DNA from: Paraburkholderia adhaesiva
GTDB taxonomy: Bacteria; Pseudomonadota; Gammaproteobacteria; Burkholderiales; Burkholderiaceae
Reading direction: 5' to 3'
NCBI RefSeq assembly: GCF_021390575.1
Contig: NZ_JAJEJQ010000001.1
Coordinates: forward strand, 2,456,501-2,520,500
Length of the DNA stretch: 64,000 bases
Positions 24,669 to 33,726 of this stretch are shown here, one piece after another (the stretch's first letter is position 1; the number at the start of each line of letters is the position of its first letter). The notes under the pieces were generated by a model that searched no databases, had not been told where the DNA came from, and was given only the letters and a program-made list of their open reading frames with translations. The translations under genes were made by a program, and so were the position numbers.

Positions 24669-25862
24669 ATGAATACCGTTGCCGAACCGCTCCTGCGGCT
24701 TGCCGCGCGCGTCGACGCGATCCAGCCGTTCTACGTCATGGAACTGGCGAAAGAAGCGGCGAAACTCGAACGCGCCGGACGCGACATCATCCACATGGGC
24801 ATCGGCGAGCCGGACTTCACGGCCCCCGAACCCGTCGTCGAGGCGGCCGCAGCAGCGCTGCGCCGCGGCGTCACCCAGTACACGAGCGCGCTCGGCATCC
24901 ACCCGCTGCGCGAGGCAATCGCCGCGCATTATCAGCACGCATATGGACTGACGATCGATCCGGCACGCGTGGTGGTCACGGCAGGCGCATCGGCGGCGCT
25001 GCTGCTCGCGTGCACGGCGCTCGTGGATCGCGACGACGAAGTGCTCATGCCCGACCCGTGCTACCCATGCAACCGCCACTTCGTGGCCGCTGCGGAAGGC
25101 AAGCCCGTACTCGTGCCGAGCGGCCCGGAAGCGCGCTTCCAGTTGACTGCCGCCGATGTCGAGCGCCTCTGGACGCCCCAGACGCGCGGCGTGTTGCTCG
25201 CGTCGCCATCGAATCCTACGGGCACCTCGATCGAACCCGACGAACTGCGTCGCATCGTGCAAACCGTACGCGCGCGAGGCGGCTTCACGATCGTCGACGA
25301 GATCTACCAGGGACTGAGCTATGACGCCCCGCCGGTCTCGGCACTGTCGTTTGGCGACGATGTCGTGACCGTCAACAGTTTCTCGAAGTACTTCAACATG
25401 ACGGGCTGGCGTCTGGGATGGCTGGTGGTGCCGCCCGCACTGGTCGGCGCGTTCGAGAAGCTGGCGCAAAACCTGTTCATCTGCGCGTCGTCGCTCGCGC
25501 AATACGCGGCGCTCGCGTGCTTCGAGAAGGACACGCTGGCAATCTACGAATCGCGCCGCCTCGAATTCAAACGGCGCCGTGACTTTATTGCCCCCGCTCT
25601 CGAATCGCTGGGCTTTACCGTGCCGGTGATGCCCGACGGCGCGTTCTATGTCTATGCCGATTGCACGCACGTGGCGCACCCGGCTGCCGGCGACAGTGAC
25701 GCCCTGACCCGCGCCATGCTTCACGATGCAGGTACCGTGATGGTGCCGGGCATGGATTTCGGCGTGAGCGCTCCGCACCAGTACGTGCGGCTTTCGTACG
25801 CGACCGCGTACGAGCGGCTCGAAGAAGCTGCGGATCGGTTGCGCAAGTTGTTCAACCGCTGA
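24669..25862 (+). CDS. PLP-dependent class I/II aminotransferase
   Basis: A 397-residue pyridoxal-phosphate enzyme of fold type I. It shows MGIGEPDFTAPEPVVEAAAA near residue 40, the cofactor-binding VTAGASAALLLACTALVDRD, SPSNPTGTSIEPDELRRIV, VDEIYQGLSYD, the Schiff-base lysine in SFSKYFNMTGWRLGW and a late YVRLSYA. It belongs to the aspartate/alanine aminotransferase group. The exact amino donor cannot be read from sequence. It lies 115 bases after nusB and is followed by a strong terminator. Confidence 0.92.
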   Translation: MNTVAEPLLRLAARVDAIQPFYVMELAKEAAKLERAGRDIIHMGIGEPDFTAPEPVVEAAAAALRRGVTQYTSALGIHPLREAIAAHYQHAYGLTIDPARVVVTAGASAALLLACTALVDRDDEVLMPDPCYPCNRHFVAAAEGKPVLVPSGPEARFQLTAADVERLWTPQTRGVLLASPSNPTGTSIEPDELRRIVQTVRARGGFTIVDEIYQGLSYDAPPVSALSFGDDVVTVNSFSKYFNMTGWRLGWLVVPPALVGAFEKLAQNLFICASSLAQYAALACFEKDTLAIYESRRLEFKRRRDFIAPALESLGFTVPVMPDGAFYVYADCTHVAHPAAGDSDALTRAMLHDAGTVMVPGMDFGVSAPHQYVRLSYATAYERLEEAADRLRKLFNR

Positions 25863-25893
25863 CAGTAGCGTCGCGCGAATCGCGCGGACAAAC

Positions 25894-25921
25894 AAAAAAG
25901 GCACCCGAGGGTGCCTTTTTT
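25894..25921. terminator. Intrinsic terminator between the aminotransferase and lytic transglycosylase genes
   Basis: GGCACCC-GA-GGGTGCC with A6 before and T6 after gives a bidirectional Rho-independent terminator for the converging genes. Confidence 0.92.
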
Positions 25922-25968
25922 ACTGGGTCCAGCAGACTCCAGGATCAGCTACGCAATCGCACCGACTG

Positions 25969-27105
25969 CTACGCCCCAAAATCAGACGACGAAGCGTGCT
26001 TCTGCGTAGTCGCGCTGGCGTCGTCCTGCTCCGGATCCGCCTTGACCGGTGTAACCCCCGTCTTCCCGTCGAGCGTGACTTCCACCCGCTTGTTGCCGGC
26101 TACCTTCTGCGTCGCCGGCGCGCTGACCGTCGCCGTGCCAGGTGCCTGCGGCGTGTTGATCGGCACGTTGCGGCCACGGGAGACGTCGCGAAGACGCGAG
26201 CGCTCGGCCGTCACCTTGGCGCCATAGCCACCGTCGTCCTGCGAAGTCGAACCGACGTAGAGCCGCAAACCGCCCGGAACCGATCCGCCGCGCGCGATGC
26301 AATCCTTCAGCACGAGCGCGCCGACCTTGATGTTCGCGAGCGGATCGAGCGCCGCGCTCTGTCCGCCGAAGTACTGGAACTTGTCGGAATGGACCTTCGA
26401 CATAACCTGCATGAGGCCCTGCGCGCCGACGCCGCTCTCGGCGTACGGATTGAAGCCCGACTCGATTGCCATCACCGCGAGCAGCAGGAGCGGATCGAGC
26501 CCCACTTCGCGGCCGGTATCGAACGAAGCCTTCACGAGCTCGCCGACCGGGCCCTGGGCCACGTGATAGCGACGCGCGAGATAGTTCGCGACAAGCATCT
26601 GCTCACGCAGGGAAACGAACATGCGGTCGTCGCGGGCATCGGGCGTGATGCGCTGCGAAGGAATCATGCGGGCGAGCGCACCGACGCTCGGAAGCGAGTG
26701 CGGGTCGAGGCCGTTGAGCGTGACGGTATCGAGCGCGGTCATACTGACAGACGTCGGCGCGGTGCCAGCAGTGCCACTGTCAGAACTGTACGCGACCGGC
26801 AGCGACGAATTGTCGTTGGTGTTGTCGTCCGTTACCGCACCCGGCGGCGCGAACGACGGCAGCGGATTGCCTTGAAGCAGGCGCGCGGGGCCTGCCTGCA
26901 CGGCCGCCGACACGAAGGGCATCAGGCGTGCAGCGAGCGTACCGCGCAAAGTCGGCTGCATCCACAGCGCAAGCGCGAGCAGAACGGCACAGCCGCCAAC
27001 GATGCTGAACAGGTGTTGACTCAGGCGGGTGCCGCGCCGTAGCAGCGCACGGAGGCCCGGAGCTAAACGCTCATCGGCACGCCACCACGATAACCAGGTA
27101 TTCAT
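25969..27105 (-). CDS. Lytic transglycosylase (SLT domain), membrane-anchored
   Basis: A 378-residue cell-wall enzyme. It has one N-terminal membrane helix (about 33-50, SIVGGCAVLLALALWM) and a Ser/Asp/Asn-rich spacer. The SLT goose-lysozyme-like domain is at about 190-320, with the catalytic glutamate in LLLLAVMAIESGFNPYAES, then GAQGLMQVM and IKVGALVLKDCI. A low-complexity Thr/Pro/Lys-rich tail ends SSSDFGA. It probably cleaves peptidoglycan glycan strands from the periplasmic face. The start at MNTWLSWW is preceded by GGGAGA seven bases upstream, better than the ATGs 27 and 42 bases further up. Confidence 0.9.
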   Translation of the reverse strand: MNTWLSWWRADERLAPGLRALLRRGTRLSQHLFSIVGGCAVLLALALWMQPTLRGTLAARLMPFVSAAVQAGPARLLQGNPLPSFAPPGAVTDDNTNDNSSLPVAYSSDSGTAGTAPTSVSMTALDTVTLNGLDPHSLPSVGALARMIPSQRITPDARDDRMFVSLREQMLVANYLARRYHVAQGPVGELVKASFDTGREVGLDPLLLLAVMAIESGFNPYAESGVGAQGLMQVMSKVHSDKFQYFGGQSAALDPLANIKVGALVLKDCIARGGSVPGGLRLYVGSTSQDDGGYGAKVTAERSRLRDVSRGRNVPINTPQAPGTATVSAPATQKVAGNKRVEVTLDGKTGVTPVKADPEQDDASATTQKHASSSDFGA

Positions 27106-27690
27106 CGACAGATCTCCCATGTTGCATGATCCGGCGGGGGGGCACATGGCCAGCAGCCCATTGCAGGATCAAGACACCGCGCGCCCTGGCTGGTGCGGCA
27201 GCGGCATCGGGAAACGGCGCGTGCGCCGTGAATGGAACTCCTGTACTACTCGGTGCGCGCCGGGGGCGCGCGTGGAAGTTCTCACGCGAACAGCCAGCGC
27301 GAAGGCGCGCTGACGAAGACTACATATCTAGACCGGGTAAAGCCGTGCAGGGAATCGGCTCGACGGCGACGCGTTGCGTCTGAAGGACCGGGACGGTGGC
27401 TAAAAATTGCAAGTCCTGCAACCAGTGTGGCTGGATTCTAGCAGCGTTTTATAGATCGTCAATACTATAGAACGCCGAACATATAACTAAACGTAATGAT
27501 GAACGGCGTTCAGCAGGAGGAGACCCGCGTGCCGAGCGCGTTTGCGGCCCATTACGCATCGTGCCCCGCAGCGTGTGCCAGCCAACACAGGTAAAATCGA
27601 CAACTGCACAGCCGCCCCTGCCTGCCCTATCGCGGGCCGCGGCCCCACCATCCGCCGCCGTGCGCGGCCCCGGCCAGTCAACCGCCCCCG
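27106..27690. other. Long intergenic region upstream of ubiD
   Basis: About 585 bases with no supported gene. It holds the divergent promoters of the transglycosylase and ubiD. An 8-base inverted repeat GAACGCCG/CGGCGTTC (27470-27477 and 27504-27511) flanks an AT-rich centre. Several small ATG-initiated frames lack ribosome-binding sites. Confidence 0.6.
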
Positions 27691-29259
27691 ATGAAATACA
27701 AAGACCTGCGCGACTTCGTCGATCGACTCGAGACGCTCGGCGAATTGCGCCGCGTGCCGCAAGCCGTCTCCCCGGTACTCGAAATGACCGAACTGTGCGA
27801 CCGCGTGCTCCGCGCGGGCGGCCCTGCACTGCTGTTCGAAAACCGCGCGACCCATGCGTTCCCGGTGCTCGGCAATCTCTTCGGAACGCCACGCCGCGTC
27901 GCGCTCGGCATGGGCATCGACGCGCCCGGCAGCGAGGGCGACGGCGCCGCGCTCGAATCACTGCGCGATGTCGGGCGGCTGCTTTCCACGCTCAAGGAAC
28001 CCGAACCGCCGCGCGGGCTGAAGGATGCCGGCAAGCTGTTTACGCTCGCCAAGGCCGTCTGGGATATGGCGCCGAAGACGGTCAGTTCGCCCCCGTGCCA
28101 GGAGATCGTCTGGGAAGGCCAGGACGTCGACCTCGCGAAGCTCCCGATTCAGACCTGCTGGCCCGGCGATGCCGGCCCGCTCGTCACCTGGGGCCTTACG
28201 GTCACGCGCGGACCGAACAAGACCCGTCAGAACCTCGGCATCTACCGCCAGCAACTGATTGGCCGCAACAAGCTGATCATGCGCTGGCTCGCGCACCGCG
28301 GGGGCGCGCTCGACTTCCGCGAGTTCGCGCTGAAGAACCCAGGCAAACCGTACCCCGTCGCGGTGGTCCTCGGGGCCGATCCCGCGACGATCCTCGGCGC
28401 CGTGACGCCCGTGCCCGACACGCTCTCCGAATACCAGTTCGCCGGTCTCCTGCGCGGAGGACGCACCGAACTCGCGAAGTGCCTGACACCGGGCGTCGAT
28501 ACGCTCCAGGTGCCCGCGCGAGCCGAAATCGTGCTCGAAGGCTTCATCTATCCGCAGACCGGCGAGCCGGAAGCGGCGCCGGCAGGCGCGCCGCCGCGCC
28601 CGTCGAAAGGCGCGAGCGCAAGTTACGAGCACGCGCTCGAAGGCCCGTACGGCGACCACACCGGCTATTACAACGAACAGGAGTGGTTCCCCGTCTTCAC
28701 GGTCGAGCGCATCACAATGCGCCGCGACGCGATCTACCACTCCACCTACACCGGAAAGCCGCCCGACGAGCCCGCCGTGCTCGGAGTCGCGCTCAACGAA
28801 GTATTCGTGCCACTGCTGCAAAAGCAGTTTCCCGAGATCACCGACTTCTATCTGCCGCCCGAGGGCTGCAGCTATCGCATGGCGATCGTGCAGATGAAGA
28901 AGAGCTATCCCGGGCACGCGAAACGCGTGATGTTCGGCGTCTGGAGCTTCCTGCGGCAATTCATGTATACAAAGTTCATCGTTGTGGTCGACGATGACGT
29001 GAATATCCGCGACTGGAAGGAAGTGATCTGGGCGATCACGACGCGCATCGACCCCGCGCGCGACACGGTACTCGTCGAGAACACGCCAATCGACTATCTC
29101 GACTTCGCCTCTCCGGTGGCGGGGCTCGGCTCGAAAATGGGGCTCGACGCGACCAACAAATGGCCCGGCGAGACCACGCGCGAATGGGGCCGGGCGATCG
29201 AAATGGATGCCGGCGTGAAGGCGCGCATCGACCGGCTGTACGACGAACTCGGGCTCTGA
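27691..29259 (+). CDS. ubiD: UbiD family decarboxylase (4-hydroxy-3-polyprenylbenzoate decarboxylase)
   Basis: A 522-residue prenyl-FMN-dependent decarboxylase of ubiquinone biosynthesis. It begins [20 protein letters not shown]. Conserved blocks include [47 protein letters not shown], a central [10 protein letters not shown] and [18 protein letters not shown] near the C-terminus. The length matches the large UbiD subfamily (about 490-520). The prenyltransferase ubiX gene is not in the window. The start lies in poor ribosome-binding context but is the first family-like Met. Confidence 0.94.
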   Translation: MKYKDLRDFVDRLETLGELRRVPQAVSPVLEMTELCDRVLRAGGPALLFENRATHAFPVLGNLFGTPRRVALGMGIDAPGSEGDGAALESLRDVGRLLSTLKEPEPPRGLKDAGKLFTLAKAVWDMAPKTVSSPPCQEIVWEGQDVDLAKLPIQTCWPGDAGPLVTWGLTVTRGPNKTRQNLGIYRQQLIGRNKLIMRWLAHRGGALDFREFALKNPGKPYPVAVVLGADPATILGAVTPVPDTLSEYQFAGLLRGGRTELAKCLTPGVDTLQVPARAEIVLEGFIYPQTGEPEAAPAGAPPRPSKGASASYEHALEGPYGDHTGYYNEQEWFPVFTVERITMRRDAIYHSTYTGKPPDEPAVLGVALNEVFVPLLQKQFPEITDFYLPPEGCSYRMAIVQMKKSYPGHAKRVMFGVWSFLRQFMYTKFIVVVDDDVNIRDWKEVIWAITTRIDPARDTVLVENTPIDYLDFASPVAGLGSKMGLDATNKWPGETTREWGRAIEMDAGVKARIDRLYDELGL

Positions 29260-29282
29260 GGCGCGGCGCGTCCCGGGGCCAG

Positions 29283-29321
29283 GTCGAAACGCGACGCGCA
29301 TTGGGCGCGGCGCGTTTCGAC
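29283..29321. repeat. 11-base inverted repeat between ubiD and gabD
   Basis: GTCGAAACGCG (29283-29293) and CGCGTTTCGAC (29311-29321) are perfectly complementary, with a GC-rich 17-base loop that can pair further. No T-tract follows, so this is not a classic intrinsic terminator. Confidence 0.85.
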
Positions 29322-29370
29322 AGGCGATGCGGCGGCTGCCGCGTCGCCCACGCACCCTGGAGGCACGAAG

Positions 29371-30843
29371 ATGATTTTGTCCGCAATGGAGCGTCTCACG
29401 CAGCTGAAGGACCCCGCCCTCTTCAAGACGCGCGCCTACATCGACGGTGAATGGAGCGGCAGCCCGACGGACTTCGCCGTGCTCGACCCCGCCGACAACG
29501 CCCAGATTGCACGCGTGCCCGACTTCGGCGCGGACGAAGCGCGGCGCGCGATCGCCGCCGCGAACGCGGCCCTGCCCGCGTGGCGCGCGAAAACGGGCAA
29601 GGCGCGTGCAGCCATCCTGCGCCGCTGGTTCGACCTCGTGACCGAACACGCCGACGATCTCGCCGCGATCATGACGGCGGAGCAAGGCAAGCCGCTTGCC
29701 GAAGCGCGCGGTGAAGTCACCTACGGGGCATCGTTCCTGGAATGGTTCGCCGAGGAAGCCAAGCGCGTGAACGGCGACGTCCTCGCGAGTCCGGCCGCCG
29801 ATAAAAAGTTAGTCGTCCTGAAGCAACCGATCGGCGTCTGCGCGTCGATCACACCATGGAATTTCCCGATCGCGATGATCACGCGCAAGGTCGCGCCCGC
29901 GATCGCGGCAGGCTGCACGATCGTCGTGAAGCCCGCCGAGCAGACGCCGCTTTGTGCGCTCGCGCTTGCCGAACTCGCGCAGCGTGCGGGCGTGCCGCGC
30001 GGCGTGTTCAACGTCGTGACCGCCGACGCCGCGAATTCGATCGAAATCGGCAAGGTGCTCTGTGAGAGCGATCTCGTGCGCCATCTGTCGTTCACCGGAT
30101 CGACGCCGGTGGGCCGCATCCTGATGCAGCAATGCGCACCGACGGTCAAGAAGATCGCACTCGAACTCGGAGGCCACGCGCCGTTCATCGTGTTCGACGA
30201 TGCCGACCTCGATGCGGCCGTCGAAGGCGCGGTGATTTCGAAGTATCGCAACGCGGGCCAGACCTGCGTCTGTACGAACCGCTTCTACGTGCAGGATTCG
30301 ATCTATGAGGCGTTCGTCGAAAAGCTCGCAGCGGCGACGCGCAAGATCCGCGTCGGCAATGGCTTCGAGGCGGGCGTGACGCAGGGTCCGCTGATCGACG
30401 ACGCAGCAGTCGAAAAAGTCACGCAGCACATCGGCGACGCGACCGCGAAAGGCGCGACGCTCGTCACCGGCGGCAAGGTGCGCGAGGGGCGCTACGTCGA
30501 GCCGACCGTGCTCGCGAATGTCACGCGCGAGATGCTGATCGCGCGCGAAGAGACGTTCGGCCCGGTCGCCGCCGTGTTCCGGTTTAGCGACGAAGAAGAG
30601 GCGATTCAACTCGCGAACGACACCGAATTCGGTCTCGCGTCGTACTTCTACAGCCGCGACATCGGCCGCGTGTGGCGCGTCGCCGAAGCACTGGAGTACG
30701 GCATGGTCGGCATCAACACCGGGCTCATCTCCAACGAAGTCGGACCGTTCGGCGGCGTGAAGCAATCGGGGCTCGGGCGCGAAGGCTCGAAATACGGCAT
30801 CGACGAATATGTCGAGCTGAAGTATCTGTGTATGGGCGTTTAG
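29371..30843 (+). CDS. gabD: NAD(P)-dependent succinate-semialdehyde dehydrogenase
   Basis: A 490-residue aldehyde dehydrogenase that oxidises succinate semialdehyde to succinate, the last step of the GABA shunt. It shows the cofactor block ITPWNFPIAMITRKVAPAIA, LSFTGSTPVGRILMQQCAPT, the general-base Glu in LELGGHAPFIVFDDAD and the catalytic Cys in NAGQTCVCTNRFYVQD. The late GLISNEVGPFGGVKQSGLGR and YGIDEYVELKYLC are typical of GabD rather than other dehydrogenases. A strong GGAGG ribosome-binding site precedes the ATG. No gabT or regulator is adjacent. Confidence 0.93.
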   Translation: MILSAMERLTQLKDPALFKTRAYIDGEWSGSPTDFAVLDPADNAQIARVPDFGADEARRAIAAANAALPAWRAKTGKARAAILRRWFDLVTEHADDLAAIMTAEQGKPLAEARGEVTYGASFLEWFAEEAKRVNGDVLASPAADKKLVVLKQPIGVCASITPWNFPIAMITRKVAPAIAAGCTIVVKPAEQTPLCALALAELAQRAGVPRGVFNVVTADAANSIEIGKVLCESDLVRHLSFTGSTPVGRILMQQCAPTVKKIALELGGHAPFIVFDDADLDAAVEGAVISKYRNAGQTCVCTNRFYVQDSIYEAFVEKLAAATRKIRVGNGFEAGVTQGPLIDDAAVEKVTQHIGDATAKGATLVTGGKVREGRYVEPTVLANVTREMLIAREETFGPVAAVFRFSDEEEAIQLANDTEFGLASYFYSRDIGRVWRVAEALEYGMVGINTGLISNEVGPFGGVKQSGLGREGSKYGIDEYVELKYLCMGV

Positions 30844-30965
30844 ATACTGCAAATTCGCGATGGGCGCCGCCGTGACGAGGCCGCGGCGCCTGCTTCTGGT
30901 ATTGTGGCGGACGCAACAAAATCCGGGCACGCCGCGCGGGCCCAAATAAACAAGAATCCGCTTCA

Positions 30966-31640
30966 ATGCCTCACGTTTCCCTGCTTTCCGACGGTTTTTT
31001 CCTGTCGCTCTCGCTCTGTCTCGATATTGGCCTCGTCAACGTCGCGATCATCTCGCTCACGCTCTCACACGGCTTCAAGCCCGGCTTCTGGCTCGGCCTC
31101 GGCTCGTGTTTCGGCGATCTGATCTATGCCGCCCTCGCGCTCGCGGGCATGGCGGCACTGCTGCAGTTCAACGCGGTACGCTGGATCGTGTGGATCGGTG
31201 GCGCGGCCATTCTGCTGATGCTCACCTGGAAGATGGCGCGCGAAGCGCTCAATCCGGCGTCCGCGCCGCCCGTCGAGGGCACAGAGGATCCGACCTCGCC
31301 CAATCCCGATCCGTGGCGCAGCTTCGTGCGGGGGGTGCTGCTCGCGCTCTCATCGCCGAGCGCCATTCTCTGGTTTGCGGCCGTTGGCGGCGCGCTGATC
31401 GCGAAAACGGGGGCGACCACCGCAGGCGCGGCGGCTCTGTTTCTCTCGGGATTCTTTCTCGGCGGCCTGGGTTGGACGCTCTTTCTCTGCGGCCTCGCAA
31501 GCCACGGACGCAAACGCGCCGGTGCCGGCTTGCTACGCACGTGCCACGTGCTTTCGGCACTCCTGTTCGCGTACTTCTCGTATAGCGTGATCGTCCACGG
31601 CTATCGCGATCTGATCCTCCAGGGGGCGGGCGCCACCTGA
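30966..31640 (+). CDS. LysE family translocator
   Basis: A 224-residue inner-membrane exporter of the LysE/RhtB superfamily, which exports amino acids or related compounds. About six helices are visible: LSLCLDIGLVNVAIISLTLS, SCFGDLIYAALALAGMAALL, WIVWIGGAAILLMLTWKMAR, FVRGVLLALSSPSAILWFAA and two more. The signature GF.PG..LGLGS and the N/SPSA..WF block of the family are present. The substrate is unknown. It stands alone, facing the small secreted-protein gene. Confidence 0.88.
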   Translation: MPHVSLLSDGFFLSLSLCLDIGLVNVAIISLTLSHGFKPGFWLGLGSCFGDLIYAALALAGMAALLQFNAVRWIVWIGGAAILLMLTWKMAREALNPASAPPVEGTEDPTSPNPDPWRSFVRGVLLALSSPSAILWFAAVGGALIAKTGATTAGAAALFLSGFFLGGLGWTLFLCGLASHGRKRAGAGLLRTCHVLSALLFAYFSYSVIVHGYRDLILQGAGAT

Positions 31641-31680
31641 AGCGCGCGGAACAACACCGTCACGCAACCCACAAAAGCAA

Positions 31681-31715
31681 ACGGCGCAACGCGGCATAAG
31701 CCTGCATTGCGCCGT
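31681..31715 (-). terminator. Hairpin downstream of the small secreted-protein gene
   Basis: ACGGCGCAA (31681-31689) and TTGCGCCGT (31707-31715) pair over 9 bases. Read on the minus strand the stem is followed by TTTGCTTTTG, a partial U-tract, so it may terminate the minus-strand gene at 31755. Confidence 0.5.
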
Positions 31716-31754
31716 GACACTTGAGACGAGCAGGACCTGTCGCGGCCCACTCAA

Positions 31755-32036
31755 TCAGCGGCGATACCAGCCGCGATGGTACCCGTGGTAGTACGGATGA
31801 CCCCAGTACGGATGCCCCCAGTAACCGCCCACTACGACGGCAGGCGGCGGTGCATACACGACCGCAGGCGGGGCATAGACGACGGGCGGAGGCGGCGCAT
31901 AGACCGGCGCATACACCGGAACCACGGGCGCAACCGGAATGCCGATACCGATGCCCACCGAAACATGCGCCTCGGCTGCGCTGACGAGCCCCACACCCAG
32001 CACAGCGGCAACGATAAACGAAACGGTCTTCTTCAC
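31755..32036 (-). CDS. Secreted Pro/Tyr/Gly-rich low-complexity protein
   Basis: A 93-residue protein. A clear signal peptide, (V/M)KKTVSFIVAAVLGVGLVSA, ends near AEA/H. The rest is repetitive: VYAPVYAPPPPVVYAPP-type units followed by WGHPYWGHPYYHGYHRGWYRR. Proteins like this are common in Burkholderiaceae with no known function. A cell-envelope or metal-binding role through the His/Tyr tail is only a guess. The start is a GTG preceded by AGGAGA seven bases upstream. The open frame extends upstream, but that part is not signal-like. Confidence 0.75.
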   Translation of the reverse strand: MKKTVSFIVAAVLGVGLVSAAEAHVSVGIGIGIPVAPVVPVYAPVYAPPPPVVYAPPAVVYAPPPAVVVGGYWGHPYWGHPYYHGYHRGWYRR

Positions 32037-32362
32037 TTCTCTTCTCCTGACAGCCAACAACGGCGCCAATCTATACATGGGGCACAGCCCACGGTTCAAA
32101 TGTATCGAAAACGCCGTGCACTGGCGGCACCCATTTGTTGCAAATTGCAATCCCACTTTGGGCTTTGGCGACGCACGAACAAAGCAGCGCGACGCAACGT
32201 CTTTAGTAAAAGCTGACAAACGGGCTACTTCGAGGCTTGAATCGTCGTTCGCGACGACGTGCCGTAAAACTTGCTGACGAATCGGCGCGGCAAGACAAAT
32301 CGCCCGGTAAAGTTTGATTACAAATTGGTTGAGGCCGGTGGCCGGAACAGCCCGTAAACGAC
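32037..32362. other. Intergenic region upstream of the secreted-protein gene
   Basis: Contains the minus-strand promoter region of the small secreted protein. No gene, tRNA or clear terminator was found. It is AT-richer than the flanks around 32100-32330. Confidence 0.5.
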
Positions 32363-32387
32363 GATGCCCGGTCAGGGACCGGGCATC
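32363..32387 (-). terminator. Strong hairpin downstream of the 53-residue gene
   Basis: GATGCCCGGT and ACCGGGCATC form a perfect 10-base stem with a 5-base loop, beginning 42 bases past the stop of the small gene at 32430. Neither strand shows a good T-run (GTCGTTTAC on the minus strand), so termination activity is uncertain. Confidence 0.4.
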
Positions 32388-32429
32388 AGGTCTTGACGCG
32401 TCCAGCGGCCACGAGCCGCTTTCCCGGCG

Positions 32430-32591
32430 TCATCCGACTTTGACGTAAGCGAACTCGCGCGTAACGCTTGGCGGCACGTAGGCACCGCTGATCTTCACTC
32501 TCGGTTTCAGGCGTTTTCTCTGATCCCACCAGCGGCGACGCTGAACTGGCGTGAGAAATCGCAGGTGTTTTCGGTATGCGAAGATGCTCAT
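32430..32591 (-). CDS. Small basic protein, 53 residues, unknown
   Basis: A short frame reading MSIFAYRKHLRFLTPVQRRR, then WWDQRKRLKPRVKISG, and ending YVKVG. It is strongly basic (about 14 Arg/Lys) with two adjacent tryptophans and no signal or membrane segment, which would fit binding to RNA, DNA or a membrane surface, although no family is recognised. Support for a real gene is a good ribosome-binding site (GGGAG, six bases before the ATG), G/C-rich third positions in most codons and a strong hairpin 42 bases after the stop. The nearest neighbours are unrelated. Confidence 0.55.
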   Translation of the reverse strand: MSIFAYRKHLRFLTPVQRRRWWDQRKRLKPRVKISGAYVPPSVTREFAYVKVG

Positions 32592-33357
32592 GTTGGACTC
32601 CCGAATCGGACTACCGACAGGAAACAGCGCACGACTGCAACAGCAAAACCGAAAGCATGGAGCTTATTGTGCGCAAAATTGGGGACGCCGACCGCGGTGT
32701 TGCGAGATAGCCGCAAGCACCCCCTTATTGCCCTCAAATCGCCGATTGCGACGGGCCCTGGCCATCGCGTTGCATCGCTCCTCGCGCCAACCCTGCGACA
32801 TCCGCGAGTTGTCCACGCCGCGCGGATACCCGCCACGCGACACCCTGTGTCGCGCCTGTATTCGTTTTCGCACGCAGTGCGCGGTGTCCGCGCGCTTCAC
32901 CTGCCTGCCAGCCGGTATAGGCCATCATGTCTTTCTGTGCCTGGCCAACCGCCGTGTCGCACCCCCGCCTTTGCCTTTGCGGCCTGACCGCGGACCTGCC
33001 ATCGCGTACGCCGCAGTCCTCGCCGTGTGTCCCGATCCGTTTTAGCCGCACCGGTTGCCGCGCTTCAGTACGGCAGCAAACACTGCGCGCGTCGTCATGC
33101 TTCCTCTGCGCCATGCGCGCGCCCTTCCTTGACCGGGGGCCCGACACAGCAACACGGCGACGCGAATCAGCAGAACCACTTTAGCGGTTTGCAGGAAAAG
33201 GCGTCACGCCGGCGCCTCCATGCGGCGCACCGGCGCGACAGCCCGCTCCGAACCGCACAGCGCCGGCAAAAGCCGTGGTAATGTGGCAACGGCGCGCGCG
33301 CCGCCGGGACCACACGACGCGCGCTTCAGGATTCACGGCGAACGTCGAGAACGCACA
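32592..33357. other. Long intergenic region upstream of the EthD-like gene
   Basis: About 765 bases. Several overlapping frames are open on both strands simply because of high GC. None has a ribosome-binding site plus a protein-like sequence. No RNA gene or repeat was recognised. Confidence 0.5.
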
Positions 33358-33678
33358 ATGATCAAAGTCAGCATCCTGTACCCCTACCGCGAAGACGGGC
33401 ATTTCGACTGCGAGTACTACAGCACGCGGCACATGCCGCTCGCTGCGCACTTGTTCGGCGATTCGCTCCGCGGTTGGTCGGTCGATGTCGGCATCAATGC
33501 CGGGCCGCCGGGCACGACCCCTCCATACGTCGCCGCGGGACATTTCCTGTTCGACACGATCGACGCGTTCTACGCCGTATTCCAGCCGCATGCAAAAACG
33601 CTTCTCGACGATATTCCCAACTACACCGACGGCGGCAATGGCACGATCCTGATCAGCGAAATCAAGGTATCGGTCTGA
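33358..33678 (+). CDS. EthD family protein
   Basis: A 106-residue small alpha/beta-barrel (ferredoxin-like) protein of the EthD family. It begins MIKVSILYPYREDGHFDCEY, with YYSTRHMPLA (the conserved Y..xH.P block) and ends GNGTILISEIKVSV. Family members are associated with ether degradation or act as small oxygenase- or dehydratase-like domains, but most have no known reaction, so no function is assigned. The YggT gene follows 48 bases downstream. Confidence 0.85.
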   Translation: MIKVSILYPYREDGHFDCEYYSTRHMPLAAHLFGDSLRGWSVDVGINAGPPGTTPPYVAAGHFLFDTIDAFYAVFQPHAKTLLDDIPNYTDGGNGTILISEIKVSV

Positions 33679-33726
33679 GTCCGACAACGCTACCGCGGTA
33701 CTAACCACACGAAGGAAAAGACACCG

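Noticed and set aside
27496..27591. 31-residue ORF upstream of ubiD
   Set aside because: No ribosome-binding site and no sequence features. It ends well before ubiD with no structural context.
27561..28997. Long plus-strand frame (478 residues) overlapping ubiD
   Set aside because: Arg/Pro/Ala-rich translation with no family features. It lies in a different frame of ubiD and reflects high GC.
32592..33357. Several overlapping frames on both strands before the EthD-like gene
   Set aside because: All lack ribosome-binding sites and protein-like composition, and they overlap each other extensively.
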